Origin: Silvibacterium dinghuense | Lineage (GTDB): Bacteria; Acidobacteriota; Terriglobia; Terriglobales; Acidobacteriaceae | Direction: 5' to 3' | Assembly (NCBI RefSeq): GCF_004123295.1 | Contig: NZ_SDMK01000001.1 | Location: 744,001-808,000, forward strand | DNA length: 64,000 nt | Shown here: positions 8,814 through 18,536 of the stretch, one piece after another | Position numbering within the stretch: position 1 is the stretch's first letter | Layout of the letters: the number at the start of each line of letters is the position of its first letter | Program-made: the position numbers and the translations under genes | The notes under the pieces: model-generated | Databases searched by the model: none | What the model was told of the DNA's origin: nothing | The model's input: only the letters and a program-made list of their open reading frames with translations

Positions 8814-9242
8814 ATGCAGCGGAAATCCTTCGACGCCTCCGTCGCCGACCTCACGCAGTCGATCGGACTGCTGATACGCCGTCTGCGCGCAGCCACAGCC
8901 TCGCACGAGCTCTCGCTCACCGAGTCCACGGTGCTTGCCCGCCTCGAGCAGCACGGGCCCATGACAACGGCCGAGCTGGCCCGCATAGAGAGCATGAAGC
9001 CGCAGTCCATGGGAGCCACCGTGGCTGCACTCGAAGAGCGAGAGCTGTTGCAACGCACGCCGCATCCCACCGACGGACGCCAGCTTCTGATCTCGCTCAC
9101 CGCAAAAGGCGGGGAAACACGGCGTGCTCTCAAGGCTGCCAAGCGCTCCTGGATCGCAAGCGCCATCTCTCAGCTCCCGAAAGAAGAACAGGAGACGCTC
9201 TTCGCTGCCGCAGAGATCATCCGCCATCTGGCCGAACAGTAA
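8814..9242 (+). CDS. MarR-family transcriptional regulator
   Basis: A 142-residue winged-helix regulator. The recognition region LTESTVLARLEQHGPMTTAELARIESMKPQSMGATVAALEERELLQRTPHPTDGRQ contains the helix-turn-helix and the conserved wing residues D-R. These proteins bind palindromic operators as dimers and release DNA on binding a phenolic or lipophilic ligand. It lies directly downstream of a perfect palindrome. Its TAA stop overlaps the ATG of the MFS gene (TAATG), so it is probably cotranscribed and autoregulates the efflux operon. Confidence 0.92.
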   Translation: MQRKSFDASVADLTQSIGLLIRRLRAATASHELSLTESTVLARLEQHGPMTTAELARIESMKPQSMGATVAALEERELLQRTPHPTDGRQLLISLTAKGGETRRALKAAKRSWIASAISQLPKEEQETLFAAAEIIRHLAEQ

Positions 9243-10519
9243 TGACGCGCTTCAGTCACGCATGGCGTGCGTTGCGGCATCGCAATTTCCAGCTCTTCTT
9301 CTTCGGCCAGGGCATCTCGCTCATCGGGACATGGATCACCCGCATAGCCGCCACATGGCTCGTGTACCGTCTCACACACTCGGCACTGCTGCTCGGCATC
9401 GTCGGCTTCTGCGGTCAGATCACTTCCTTCCTGCTCGGGCCTCTCGCCGGCGCATGGGTGGAACGCATGCCACGCCGCAAGTTATTGCTATGGACCCAGG
9501 CCGCCGCCGCGGTGCAATCGCTCTCACTGGCCGCGCTCACGCTCTCGCACCGCATCAACCTCATCGAGATCATCGCGCTCTCCGCACTGCAGGGCGTCAT
9601 CAATGCTTTCGACGCACCCGGACGCCATTCGTTCCTGATCCAGATGGTCGACGACCGTGAGGATCTGGGCAATGCCATCGCGCTCAACTCCGCGCTGGCC
9701 AACGGCGCGCGCTTCATCGGACCTGCCTTTGCCGGGGTGCTGATCGCCGCGGTGGGCGAGGGCTGGTGTTTCCTCATCGACGGCGCCAGCTATATCGCCG
9801 TCATCGCATCGCTCGCCATGATGCAGCTCAGGCCAATGGAGACGCATCGAGCGCGTGCCGGCATGCTCGCGCAGTTGCGTGAAGGATGGGATTTCGTTCG
9901 CAGCTCACTGCCCATTCGCTCCGTGCTGCTGCTCTTCTGCGTACTTAGCCTGATGGGCTATTCCTTCACCGTGCTGCTGCCCATCTTCGCAGCGCAGGTA
10001 CTGCACGGTGATGCGCGAACGTTAGGATGGCTCAGCTCCGCCTCCGGCGCGGGTGCGCTGGCTTCCGCCATCTCGCTGACATTGCGCAAGGGCATCCACG
10101 GTCTGCCGCGCGCGCTGCAGATTGCCACCACGGTACTCGCCGGCGGTCTCATCGCGCTGGGCTTTTCGCATGCGCTCTGGCTCTCGATGGCGCTGCTGAC
10201 GTGCGTCGGCTTCGGCATGATGCAGGGCGCCACCATCACCAACACCATCGTCCAGTCACTTGTACCCGAGGACAAGCGCGCTCGCGTGCTCAGTTATTAC
10301 GCAACAGCCTTCTTCGGCGCCGCGCCTTTCGGCAACCTGTTTGCCGGAGCTCTGGCACACCGCATCGGCGCGCCGCATACGGTGATTCTCTGCGGCGCCT
10401 GCTGTCTCGCAGCCGCGCTCTGGTACACGGCGCGGCTGCCGCAGATTCAGGCTTCCCTGCCGGCACCGGCCGGTGATGCCCACGGTTCTCTCTCCGTTTC
10501 CACCTCAACCGCACGCTAA
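9242..10519 (+). CDS. MFS transporter (EntS/MFS_3-like efflux permease)
   Basis: A 425-residue protein with about 12 hydrophobic segments, of the major facilitator superfamily. The N-terminal text NFQLFFFGQGISLIGTWITRIA matches the enterobactin-exporter-like MFS_3 group. A basic cytoplasmic loop (VERMPRRKLLLW) follows transmembrane segment 2. It sits in the inner membrane and would use the proton gradient to export a small molecule. The start codon overlaps the marR stop, which points to coupled translation and MarR control. Substrate unknown; the downstream isochorismatase-like enzyme suggests an aromatic or siderophore-related compound. Confidence 0.88.
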   Translation: MTRFSHAWRALRHRNFQLFFFGQGISLIGTWITRIAATWLVYRLTHSALLLGIVGFCGQITSFLLGPLAGAWVERMPRRKLLLWTQAAAAVQSLSLAALTLSHRINLIEIIALSALQGVINAFDAPGRHSFLIQMVDDREDLGNAIALNSALANGARFIGPAFAGVLIAAVGEGWCFLIDGASYIAVIASLAMMQLRPMETHRARAGMLAQLREGWDFVRSSLPIRSVLLLFCVLSLMGYSFTVLLPIFAAQVLHGDARTLGWLSSASGAGALASAISLTLRKGIHGLPRALQIATTVLAGGLIALGFSHALWLSMALLTCVGFGMMQGATITNTIVQSLVPEDKRARVLSYYATAFFGAAPFGNLFAGALAHRIGAPHTVILCGACCLAAALWYTARLPQIQASLPAPAGDAHGSLSVSTSTAR

Positions 10520-10543
10520 ACGTGACCGAAAGGACTACTCCTC

Positions 10544-11101
10544 ATGCCTCTCACCCAGCTCGAACCGAATGCCGCCCTCATCATCATCGATCTTCAGAAG
10601 GGCATTACCGCAATGCCTGTCTCGCATCCGGTCTCCGATGTGATCCAGCGCTCGGCGGAGCTCGCCAGGGCCTTTCGCGAGCGCGGCCTGCCGGTGGTAC
10701 TGGTGAATGTCGCCGGAGCAGCACCGGGACGCACCTCGCGTCCGCGCCCGGACTTCTCGCAGTTCCCCGCCGACTTCGCCGAGCTGGTGCCGGAGCTCGA
10801 CGCGCAGCCGACAGATCATCGTGTCACCAAGCACGCCTTCGGAGCCTTTCCCGGAACAGGTCTCGACGACTACCTCCGCAGCCGCGGCGTCACGCAGATC
10901 GTGCTCACAGGTGTTGCCACGACGATCGGCGTAGAGTCGACGGCGCGCAGCGCCTATGACCACGGCTATCACATCGTCTTCGTCTCTGATGCCATGGCCG
11001 ACCTGAGCGCCGCGGCGCACACCCATAGCATCGAGAATATCTTCCCGCGCATGGGAGAGATCGACACCACGGAAACAGTGCTGGCCAGGCTCCGCGCCTG
11101 A
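10544..11101 (+). CDS. Isochorismatase-like hydrolase lacking the catalytic cysteine
   Basis: A 185-residue Rossmann-like protein of the cysteine-hydrolase/isochorismatase superfamily. The conserved Asp is D16 (IIIDLQKG) and the Lys is K96 (VTKHAFGAF). The motif usually reading TSICVESTAR reads TTIGVESTAR here, with Gly129 at the nucleophile position. Many superfamily members with this Gly exist, and like isochorismatase proper they may use a different mechanism. It ends the marR-MFS operon, 24 bp after the transporter, ahead of a strong hairpin. Reaction unknown. Confidence 0.85.
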   Translation: MPLTQLEPNAALIIIDLQKGITAMPVSHPVSDVIQRSAELARAFRERGLPVVLVNVAGAAPGRTSRPRPDFSQFPADFAELVPELDAQPTDHRVTKHAFGAFPGTGLDDYLRSRGVTQIVLTGVATTIGVESTARSAYDHGYHIVFVSDAMADLSAAAHTHSIENIFPRMGEIDTTETVLARLRA

Positions 11102-11105
11102 AAAA

Positions 11106-11146
11106 CGGCGTGCATTTGTCACCAACATGGTGACAAATGCACGCCG
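11106..11146 (+). terminator. Perfect 18-bp stem hairpin ending the marR operon
   Basis: CGGCGTGCATTTGTCACC (11106-11123) pairs perfectly with 11129-11146 around a 5-base loop. No T-run follows directly, so it may be a terminator or an extragenic repeat. It starts five bases after the hydrolase stop. Confidence 0.7.
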
Positions 11147-11205
11147 CACTTCTTTACGGATGAACGAAAGTACGAATGAACGGAAGAGCAGCAGGGCGAG
11201 GCAGC

Positions 11206-11793
11206 TCATCTCCTCTCTTCGTCCGCCCGGCGTTCGATCCCTTCCAGCAGCTTACGCCGGCACGCCCGCCATTCCTCAGCCGTCTGCTCCCAGAGCTCCG
11301 CAGGCATCACGCCTCCGACGTAGCCATCTTCCATCCGCTCCACCACCCGCATTCCCGTCTTTTCCGAGATACGGCGCGAGGCAACATTCCTGGTCGCCTT
11401 CGGCACGCGCAGCACCGCTTCGCCCAGCGCATCGAACCAATAGTCATTCACAGCGGCCACGGCTTCCGTCATAAGCCCGCGCCCATGCCACGGCATCCCC
11501 AGCCAGAAGCCTCGATTTGTCTTTTCACCCCGAACCAGGCAGATGGAGCCGATGATCCGGCCAGGCGCCTCCTTCAGCCGAAGCGTCCAATGCCATTCCC
11601 TGCCCTCAGCCATCGCCGGGAGCGCAGAGTCGCGGTAGTAGCTCAGGCAGCCGCTGTCCGGAAATGGCCATGGCACGCGGCTGTTCAGGTATTGCACGAT
11701 CTCCCACCGCGCGAAGAGCGGCTGCGTCTGCTCCGCATCTTCCAGCCGCAGCGGCTGCAGCATCATCCGCAATGTCGTAAGCGCAGGCACCAT
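11206..11793 (-). CDS. GNAT acetyltransferase, RimJ/RimL-like
   Basis: A protein of 195 residues at most, of the GNAT fold. Seen: LRLEDAEQTQPLFARWEIVQYLNSRVPWPFPD, then GSICLVRGEKTNRGFWLGMPWHGRGLMTEAVAAVNDY, the acetyl-CoA-binding Q/RxxGxG/A-like loop, and RISEKTGM. Homologues acetylate ribosomal proteins or small amines. Start is uncertain: ATG at 11793, or the Met codons about nine residues later nearer the conserved region. The substrate cannot be told from sequence. Confidence 0.82.
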   Translation of the reverse strand: MVPALTTLRMMLQPLRLEDAEQTQPLFARWEIVQYLNSRVPWPFPDSGCLSYYRDSALPAMAEGREWHWTLRLKEAPGRIIGSICLVRGEKTNRGFWLGMPWHGRGLMTEAVAAVNDYWFDALGEAVLRVPKATRNVASRRISEKTGMRVVERMEDGYVGGVMPAELWEQTAEEWRACRRKLLEGIERRADEERR

Positions 11794-11905
11794 CCCGACA
11801 CTGTATCAATACGCCAGTACATCGTCAGGGAACTATTGCGCTTTCACCTGCGTACACTCCTCACGGTGCGCCACGCGCCCCACCTCATGGCTCCATGGAG
11901 GCCGT

Positions 11906-14383
11906 ATGACGCTGTTTGGAAACCAGCTGCAGCAGGTGCTGCGGCGACTTGGACGCGCCCCGCTCTTCACCGCCATCACGCTGCTCACCCTCGCCATCGG
12001 AGTCGGCGCGAATACGGTCATCTTCAGCGTGGTGAACGGCATCCTGCTCAAGCCCCTGCCCTACCCTCATCCCGAGCAGCTCATCGGAGTCTGGTATCGC
12101 GCCGACGGCGTCAACATCCCCCAGCTCAACATGTCGGCGGCAAACTACTTCATCGACCGCGAGCAGAACACCACCCTGCAGGACATCGGCATTTATGACG
12201 GGGATGCCTTCGATATCACCGGCGGCAATGCTCCGGAGCGCGTAAGCGGCGCCGATGTCACCGACGGCACGCTGCCCATCCTCGGCGCGCAGCCCGTGCT
12301 TGGCCGGCTCTTCAGCCGGCAGGATGATTTACCCAACGCCCCGCACACGATCCTTATCTCGTATGGATACTGGCAGCGGAAGTTCGGCGGCGCACGGAGT
12401 GTCCTCGGCCGCACGCTGGTTGCCGACGGACAGATGCGCCAGATCATCGGCGTGCTGCCCAAGGGTTTCCATGTCGCCGACCTCGACGACGCCGATATCT
12501 ACGCGCCCATGCAGATCGATCGGGCTAAGGTGCATCTCGGCGGCTTCAACGACCGCGCCGTTGCCCGCCTCAAACCCGGCATAACGCTCCAGCAGGCCTA
12601 CGCCGACCTGGCGCACCTGCAAGCCGTCACGCTGCGCTCTTTCCCCACTCCGGAGGGATTCAGCCTCGAGCTCTTCCAGAAAGCAAATATTCATCCCCTG
12701 CTCCGTCCGTTCAAGCAGGACGTGATCGGCGACATCGGCAACATGCTCTGGGTGCTGATGGGCTCAATCGCCATGGTGCTGCTTGTCGCCTGCGCGAATG
12801 TAGCCAACCTGCTGCTGGTACGCGTGGAAGGGCGCCGCCAGGAGCTGGCCGTGCGTTCCGCGCTCGGCGCAGGCTGGATGCAGATCGCCCGTGAGCTGCT
12901 CGTCGAGAGCTTTGCCCTCGGCATCGCGGGAAGCCTGCTCGGCCTTGCCCTTGCATGGGGAGGACTTCACGTCCTGCTTGCCATCGCACCGGAGGGGCTG
13001 CCCCGCGTGCATGAAATCGGCATCGACCTGCCCGTGCTGCTCTTTACTGTAGGACTTGCGCTCTTCACCAGCCTGCTCATTGGCGCGATTCCGGTTTTCA
13101 AATACGCGGGCACGGGGATCAATGCCACACTGCGCGAAGGCGGCCGCTCCCTGAGCCAGAGCCGCGAGCGGCATCGCGCGCGCAAAACGCTGGTGGTGGT
13201 GCAGGTGGCGCTCGCATTGGTACTGCTCATCTGTTCCGGCCTCATGATCCGCACCTTCCGCGCGCTCTCGCATGTCTCGCCTGGCTTCACGCATCCGGAA
13301 ACGCTGCAGACCTTCCGCTTTTATATTCCCGAAAACCGTGTACCCGACGCGCAGGGAGACCGCGTGATCCGCATGGAGCAGGAGATTCGCGATAAGCTCG
13401 CAGACCTGCCCGGCGTTTCTTCGGCAGCGATCGCCAGCTCCGTGCCTATGGATGGCCGCTACTCCATGGACCCGGTCTTTGCGCAGGATCACACCTATGG
13501 ACAGGGCGAGCTGCCCCCCATCCGTAAGTTCATGCATGTCTCGCCCGGAGCCTTCGACACACTCGGCACCCGTATTCTTGCCGGACGCGACTTCACCTGG
13601 AGCGACAACTACGACCGGCATCCGGTGGCTGTCATCTCCGAAAATTTCGCCCGCGAATATTGGAAGAGCCCGGTCAATGCGCTCGGCAAGCATATCCGCG
13701 CAAGCAGCACAGATGACTGGCGCGAGATCGTCGGAGTCGTCGAAGACGTGCATGCCTCTGGCGTCGACAAACCTGCTGAATCCACCGTCTACTGGCCGCT
13801 GCTGAGCGATCATCTGGAAGGCCAGCCCACCGAGGTAGAGCGCTACGTCACATACATCGTGCGCAGCCCCCGCGCCGGCTCGCAGACCTTCATTCATGAG
13901 CTCCAGCAGCAGGCGTGGTCGGTTGAGAATGAAGTTCCAATCTCCGGCGAACGCACGGAAGCCGAATACCTTCGCCAGTCGATGGCGCGCACCTCGTTCA
14001 CACTGGTCATGCTCTCAGTCGCCGGATCGATGGCGCTGCTGCTTGGCGTCATCGGCATCTACGGGGTGATCGCGTACTCGGTCTCGCAGCGTACCCGCGA
14101 AATCGGCATCCGCATGGCGCTCGGCGCGCAGCGCGAATCGCTCACCGGGCTCTTTGTACGCCAGGGCATGATGCTCACCGGCATCGGTGTCGCCTGCGGT
14201 CTGGTCGCTGCCTTCCTTTCCATGCGGCTGATGTCATCGCTGCTCTTCGGAGTGAGCCCGATGGACCCGCTGACCTATGCGGCAATCAGTATCGCCGTCC
14301 TCTTAGCGGCATGGCTGGCCTGCTATCTGCCCTCGCGACGGGCAGCCTCCATCAACCCGGTGCAGGCACTGCGTTCGGAGTAG
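11906..14383 (+). CDS. ADOP-family ABC transporter permease (MacB/FtsX-like)
   Basis: An 825-residue Acidobacteriota-type duplicated permease with two MacB-PCD/FtsX units. The first unit begins at LFTAITLLTLAIGVGANTVIFSVVNGILLKPLPYPHPEQL, with membrane segments around 290-330. The second ends with AYSVSQRTREIGIRMALGAQRESLTGLFVRQG and a final LLFGVSPMDPLTYAAISIAVLLAAWLACYLPSRRAA block. Periplasmic domains of about 200 residues separate the membrane parts. Such permeases work with a MacB-like ATPase, which is not in this window. Likely lipid, peptide or macrolide export. ATG follows a GGAGG-like site. Confidence 0.9.
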   Translation: MTLFGNQLQQVLRRLGRAPLFTAITLLTLAIGVGANTVIFSVVNGILLKPLPYPHPEQLIGVWYRADGVNIPQLNMSAANYFIDREQNTTLQDIGIYDGDAFDITGGNAPERVSGADVTDGTLPILGAQPVLGRLFSRQDDLPNAPHTILISYGYWQRKFGGARSVLGRTLVADGQMRQIIGVLPKGFHVADLDDADIYAPMQIDRAKVHLGGFNDRAVARLKPGITLQQAYADLAHLQAVTLRSFPTPEGFSLELFQKANIHPLLRPFKQDVIGDIGNMLWVLMGSIAMVLLVACANVANLLLVRVEGRRQELAVRSALGAGWMQIARELLVESFALGIAGSLLGLALAWGGLHVLLAIAPEGLPRVHEIGIDLPVLLFTVGLALFTSLLIGAIPVFKYAGTGINATLREGGRSLSQSRERHRARKTLVVVQVALALVLLICSGLMIRTFRALSHVSPGFTHPETLQTFRFYIPENRVPDAQGDRVIRMEQEIRDKLADLPGVSSAAIASSVPMDGRYSMDPVFAQDHTYGQGELPPIRKFMHVSPGAFDTLGTRILAGRDFTWSDNYDRHPVAVISENFAREYWKSPVNALGKHIRASSTDDWREIVGVVEDVHASGVDKPAESTVYWPLLSDHLEGQPTEVERYVTYIVRSPRAGSQTFIHELQQQAWSVENEVPISGERTEAEYLRQSMARTSFTLVMLSVAGSMALLLGVIGIYGVIAYSVSQRTREIGIRMALGAQRESLTGLFVRQGMMLTGIGVACGLVAAFLSMRLMSSLLFGVSPMDPLTYAAISIAVLLAAWLACYLPSRRAASINPVQALRSE

Positions 14384-14398
14384 AGAAAACCTGGATGC

Positions 14399-14423
14399 CC
14401 CGTCCAAGCTTCGCTTGGGCGGG
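14399..14423. repeat. Extragenic palindrome, CCAAGC/GCTTGG type
   Basis: CCGTCCAAGC-TTC-GCTTGGGCGG, about 11-bp arms with one mismatch, immediately downstream of the permease stop. It matches the family at 27584 and 32781. The following roughly 80 bases (14424-14504) show nothing recognisable. Confidence 0.55.
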
Positions 14424-14504
14424 AAGTACGGTGCATCGCAAGGCGCAGATTGAGATTGCAAATTCAGGCATACAACCAGACTTACTACCCGTACAGTTAC
14501 ACAT

Positions 14505-14879
14505 TCATCGCGCGTTGCGATAGATCATCTCCAGCAGCTCGTCATACATGGCTTCCTTTTCCTGCTGCGTGCCGGTTTCTATGGCATGCGTAGCGCAGTG
14601 CGCCAGGTGATTGCGCATCAGCGCGCGAGCCACGGCTCGCAATGCCTCCTGTGCCGACGAAACCTGCATGAGAATATCCGCGCAGTAGCGATCGTCCTCG
14701 ACCATCTTGCGAATGCCGCGGATCTGGCCCTCGATGCGGCTCAGGCGCCGGAGGTTTGAAGCGCGAATCTCGGGATCGACGCCCACAGCCTTACGCTCTT
14801 CGCCCTTTGTGCCATGCACTGCGCAGGCATGGACCACGTCAGCCTTCGCCACAGCCTCGCTCTTTTTCTTTGCTGCCAT
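14505..14879 (-). CDS. csoR: CsoR-type copper-sensing repressor
   Basis: A 124-residue protein with the CsoR/RcnR (DUF156) core: [20 protein letters not shown] then [22 protein letters not shown]. The Cu(I) ligands are C66, H91 and C95, matching the canonical CsoR Cys-His-Cys spacing. Apo-CsoR binds palindromic operators and is released by Cu(I). It is the last gene of a copZ-copA-csoR unit, starting nine bases after copA, and an operator of the expected type lies before copZ. A small N-terminal extension with a CxxH-like HACAVHG segment is extra. Start ATG 14879 follows GGGAGACG. Confidence 0.9.
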   Translation of the reverse strand: MAAKKKSEAVAKADVVHACAVHGTKGEERKAVGVDPEIRASNLRRLSRIEGQIRGIRKMVEDDRYCADILMQVSSAQEALRAVARALMRNHLAHCATHAIETGTQQEKEAMYDELLEMIYRNAR

Positions 14880-14887
14880 CGTCTCCC

Positions 14888-17242
14888 TCACCCCAACCGC
14901 ATCCGGCTGAGCCGGACAGAATTCATCACTACGCTGAACGAACTGACAGCCATCGCCGCGCTCGCCAATACCGGGCTCAACAAAATCCCGAATGCCGGAT
15001 ACAACACACCCGCCGCAACCGGAATACCCACGGCATTGAAGATGAGCGCCCAGAAAAGATTCTGCCGCATCACGCGCATCGCGCTGCGGGAAAGCGCCAG
15101 CGCCGTCGTGACGGAATGCACATCGCTGCGCATCAGTGTGACCTCGCCCGCCTCAAGCGCCACATCCGAACCGGAGGCCATGGTCACACCCACGTCAGCC
15201 AGCGCCAGCGCAGGAGCATCATTCACGCCATCACCTACCATCGCCACCACGCGACGCTCCCCCCGCAACTTCCGCACCGCCTCCACCTTGCCTTCGGGCA
15301 ATACTCCGGCAATCACCTCGCTGAGCCCGACAGCATGCGCCATGGCTTGCGCCGTGCGCTCGTTATCGCCGGTCAGCATGACTACCCGGAGCCCCAGCGC
15401 ACGCAGCCCGGCAACTGCCGCAGCCGCATCGGGCTTGATCGTATCCGCAACCGCGACAATTCCCTTCGCAAGGCCATCGACTGAAACCCACAGGGCTGTC
15501 TGTCCCGCATGCGCGGCATCATCGGCAACGTCCGCCAGCTCCGCGGTAGACACGCTGTATTGCTCCATCAGTGTCCGACTGCCGACAAGCACGGCGTGCC
15601 CCTCAACCATACCGCGAACACCCAGCCCGGTCAGCGCCTCGAAATGCTCAGCCTCCGGCATGCCTTCGCCCGCACGGCGCAGCAGAGCTCCCGCCAGCGG
15701 ATGCTCACTTGCCCGCTCGAGTGAAGCGGCCATGCGCAGAACTTCGTCTTGATTTGTACCGATAACAGTGACAATTTCCACCACCTCGGGCCGGCCCTGC
15801 GTCAGCGTGCCTGTCTTATCGAAGACCACGGTGTCCACCTTCGCCAGCCGCTCGAGCGGTGCGCCGCCCTTGATTAACAGCCCTTCGCCTGCGCCACGGC
15901 CAGTCGCCACCATCACCGCGGTCGGCACGGCAAGGCCCATCGCACAGGGACAGGCAATCACCAGCACGGCCACGGCAGCAGCAACCGCCTGTGCTGCACC
16001 TGCGGCAGGGTCGAAAATTCTCCAGGCGAGCAGTGTCACCACAGCGATGCCCAGCACTGCCGGCACAAAGATCGCACTCATGCGATCAGCAAGATTCTGG
16101 ATAGGCGCGCGCGAGCCCTGCGCCTCGCGCAGTAGTCGCACAATCTGCTCGAGCGTGCTCTCAGCGCCCACGGTGGTCGCACGATAGCGCAGCACGCCGC
16201 GCTGGTTCATCGTGCCGCCCATCAGCCTGCTGCCGGCATTTTTTTCTACCGGCATTGCCTCGCCGGTCAGCATCGACTCATCGACGCTGCTATGCCCCGC
16301 GATGACCTCGCCATCCGCAGGCACGCGCTCACCAGGGCGCACGATGATCGTCTCTCCGGCGCGAATCTCTTCGAGAGGCACGTCCACCTGCGCACCATCG
16401 CGCACCACGCGCGCCGTAGCCGGACGCAACGCCGCCAGTCGATGCAGCGCGGCCACAGCCTGTCCCTTGGCCCGCGCCTCAAGCGTGTTGCCGGTAAGCA
16501 CGAAGCCGAGAATCAGTAGGCCCGCCTCGTAGTAAACGTCAAGCGCAACACCATGCGACAGGAACCATTGCGGAACCACGGTAGCCGCGGCGGAATAAAG
16601 AAAGGCAGTACCTGTACCCAGAGCCACCAGCGTATTCATATCCGCGGCGCGATGGAGCAGAGCACTCCATGCCTTCACGTAAAATCGCCGGCCAGACCAG
16701 GCGATGATCGCGACGGAGAGCACCAGCAGGCTCCAGCGCAGGATTTGAGGAGACAGCGCGAAGAGCCATGGCGCGATGCTGTGCAGCACGGGATCGACGA
16801 AGCGCATGGCCCAGCCCAGAACCGGATCATGCGCCGCATGCGATGTGTGCCCGGCGGTCATCAGCGGCATGGACAGCAGCATCGCCACAGCGCCTGCGGC
16901 GACTGTAACGACGGCCTTACGGCGCAAGGCACGATACTCTGCCGCCTGTGCCTTGTCTTCGCGCTCCTGCGTCGAAACAGCAGAGGCATCGGCAATGGGC
17001 ATCTCCGCGCCATAGCCGGTGCTGCGCACCTTTTCCACCAGCGCCGCAATCGAGGTGGCCGAGGGATCGAAGCTCACCGTGGCCTGATGCAGCATCAGGT
17101 TCACGGTCGCCTCGCGCACACCGCGCTCCGCGCCCAGCGTCTTCTGCACGAAGGCCTGGCAGGCCGCACAGGTCATCCCGGTAACCGGGAAGCTCACCCG
17201 TTCGAGACCTTCCTGCTGCTTCTCTGCTGTGCCACCCGCCAT
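14888..17242 (-). CDS. copA: Copper-translocating P1B-type ATPase
   Basis: A 784-residue Cu(I) exporter in the inner membrane that pumps Cu(I) to the periplasm at the cost of ATP. Domains in order: an N-terminal metal-binding HMA domain (GMTCAAC, C25 and C28), transmembrane segments with the CPC ion motif at 431-433 ([10 protein letters not shown]), the phosphorylation site [11 protein letters not shown] with D475, the [10 protein letters not shown] histidine motif and [10 protein letters not shown]. The start ATG 17242 follows AGGAGG; an upstream extension of the frame would overlap copZ and is rejected. Encoded between copZ and csoR and probably controlled by CsoR. Confidence 0.95.
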   Translation of the reverse strand: MAGGTAEKQQEGLERVSFPVTGMTCAACQAFVQKTLGAERGVREATVNLMLHQATVSFDPSATSIAALVEKVRSTGYGAEMPIADASAVSTQEREDKAQAAEYRALRRKAVVTVAAGAVAMLLSMPLMTAGHTSHAAHDPVLGWAMRFVDPVLHSIAPWLFALSPQILRWSLLVLSVAIIAWSGRRFYVKAWSALLHRAADMNTLVALGTGTAFLYSAAATVVPQWFLSHGVALDVYYEAGLLILGFVLTGNTLEARAKGQAVAALHRLAALRPATARVVRDGAQVDVPLEEIRAGETIIVRPGERVPADGEVIAGHSSVDESMLTGEAMPVEKNAGSRLMGGTMNQRGVLRYRATTVGAESTLEQIVRLLREAQGSRAPIQNLADRMSAIFVPAVLGIAVVTLLAWRIFDPAAGAAQAVAAAVAVLVIACPCAMGLAVPTAVMVATGRGAGEGLLIKGGAPLERLAKVDTVVFDKTGTLTQGRPEVVEIVTVIGTNQDEVLRMAASLERASEHPLAGALLRRAGEGMPEAEHFEALTGLGVRGMVEGHAVLVGSRTLMEQYSVSTAELADVADDAAHAGQTALWVSVDGLAKGIVAVADTIKPDAAAAVAGLRALGLRVVMLTGDNERTAQAMAHAVGLSEVIAGVLPEGKVEAVRKLRGERRVVAMVGDGVNDAPALALADVGVTMASGSDVALEAGEVTLMRSDVHSVTTALALSRSAMRVMRQNLFWALIFNAVGIPVAAGVLYPAFGILLSPVLASAAMAVSSFSVVMNSVRLSRMRLG

Positions 17243-17268
17243 ACTGCCCTCCTGGTCGCTAACAGGCT

Positions 17269-17481
17269 CTAGCGCGCTACGCGTGTAGCAAAACCGATCT
17301 GGCTCACCGCAGCCGCGGCCTCTTCCGGCGTAACGCCCGCACCGAGCGCAACCTCTGCCGAGCCCACCTGCACCGACTTCACCTTCGCACCGGCCACTCC
17401 TTCCAGCGCCTGGGTCACACGCCGCACGCACGCCCCGCAATGCATGCCCTCGATTGCCAGCTTTACCGTGTCCTCTGCCAT
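17269..17481 (-). CDS. copZ: CopZ-like copper chaperone
   Basis: A 70-residue single HMA domain. The metal site is MHCGAC (C15, C18), and the rest fits the ferredoxin-like fold ([20 protein letters not shown]). It binds Cu(I) in the cytoplasm and hands it to the N-terminal domain of CopA, encoded 26 bases downstream. It is the first gene of the operon, with the CsoR box just upstream. Confidence 0.93.
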   Translation of the reverse strand: MAEDTVKLAIEGMHCGACVRRVTQALEGVAGAKVKSVQVGSAEVALGAGVTPEEAAAAVSQIGFATRVAR

Positions 17482-17513
17482 CTTTCTTTTCTCCCTCCAA
17501 TCCTCTGATGCCT

Positions 17514-17530
17514 ATACCCCCCAAGGGTAT
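17514..17530. promoter_or_regulatory. CsoR operator upstream of copZ
   Basis: ATACCC-N5-GGGTAT is an inverted repeat of 17 bp matching the usual CsoR box shape. It ends 33 bases before the copZ start, in the probable promoter region. Confidence 0.8.
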
Positions 17531-17605
17531 TCAAAAATCCTCTTGAAAAGCAAAAACCGCTGCCTTGGCAGCGGTGAACTCATAGAAATGACAATGGAAG
17601 CAGGC

Positions 17606-18442
17606 TCAGCTGCCGCGCACGCCAATGGCGCGTTCGCGCTCGAGTTCGCGCGTCTTGAGCACGATGAAGTACTCATAGATGGACTGCAGCGTGGCGTAGG
17701 CGATGCCCGCCGAACCATCCAGCAGCGCGCGGCGCACGAACATCATGTATGCCCACTTGAGCAGCGGCCGCGCCGGCATGCGATAGAAGAGCGCCTTCTG
17801 CGCCACGCGGCGGGCATGGAAATCCTTCGCGAAAAGCGCGACCCGCCACGACGCCTGCGCCCGCGAGAGCCCGTCGGCAACCACGCGTGCTTCCATCGTC
17901 GAGTAGACATTGTGCTTCTCGATCCAGTGGCGAATGCCCTTCGAGAACGGATAATGATCGAGCGTAGCCGTCAGGTCACCCACTCCGCCATCTACCTCGA
18001 GCACTTCGTTGATCTCCCGCATATAGCGGGCGCGGCCGCGCCGCACCAGGCGGATATAAAACGGAGAGATCTGGGCATGCTTCAGCCAGGTACCCATAAA
18101 GAAGTCGCGGCGGCGAAGCCGGTAGCCATTCACCTCCGGCGAAACCGACGCCACCCTGCGCTGCATCTCCACCGCCAGCTCCGGGGTGGGTCGCTCGTCC
18201 GCATCGAGGATGAAGATCCATTCGTATTTGAAGGGCAGTCCTTCGAGGGCCGCGTTCCTCTGCCGCGCATAGCCATCGAAGGCCCGCTGCGTAAAGTGTG
18301 CTCCGTGCGCAGCGGCAATCTCACCGGTGCGATCGGTGCTCACCGAGTCAAAGACGTGCACGTCGTCGGACCAGGCCACGCTCTCGAGGCACCCAGGCAG
18401 GTCCTGCTCTTCATTCCGCGTCAGGATGAGAACGGATATCAC
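17606..18442 (-). CDS. Family 2 glycosyltransferase (LPS core / WaaE-like)
   Basis: A 278-residue GT-A enzyme. Seen: ISVLILTRNEEQDLPGCLESV at the nucleotide-binding start, DVHVFDSVSTDRTGEIA, and the DxD-like ILDADERPTPEL with an LRRRDFF segment. The long C-terminal half is typical of the LPS/glycan WaaE-like group. It would transfer a sugar from a nucleotide donor in the cytoplasm or at the membrane. A GTG at 18442 is chosen because it precedes the conserved ISVLIL strand; upstream text has no family similarity and no clear ribosome site. Divergent from dapA. Confidence 0.82.
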   Translation of the reverse strand: MISVLILTRNEEQDLPGCLESVAWSDDVHVFDSVSTDRTGEIAAAHGAHFTQRAFDGYARQRNAALEGLPFKYEWIFILDADERPTPELAVEMQRRVASVSPEVNGYRLRRRDFFMGTWLKHAQISPFYIRLVRRGRARYMREINEVLEVDGGVGDLTATLDHYPFSKGIRHWIEKHNVYSTMEARVVADGLSRAQASWRVALFAKDFHARRVAQKALFYRMPARPLLKWAYMMFVRRALLDGSAGIAYATLQSIYEYFIVLKTRELERERAIGVRGS

Positions 18443-18536
18443 GAACCGAATTCCAGTGAGGAAATCATAGGGCCATTGTAGTGATGAGCCGCGTGTTTTC
18501 TCTTTGCCCCCCTCCCCCTGTAAACTCACAAACGTG

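Noticed and set aside
8765-10519. Long MFS start at 8765
   Set aside because: The extra residues run in another frame through marR; the TAATG junction gives the start at 9242.
14888-17524. Longer copA reading frame reaching 17524
   Set aside because: Its upstream part overlaps copZ in another frame and lacks any HMA-type similarity; AGGAGG marks the start at 17242.
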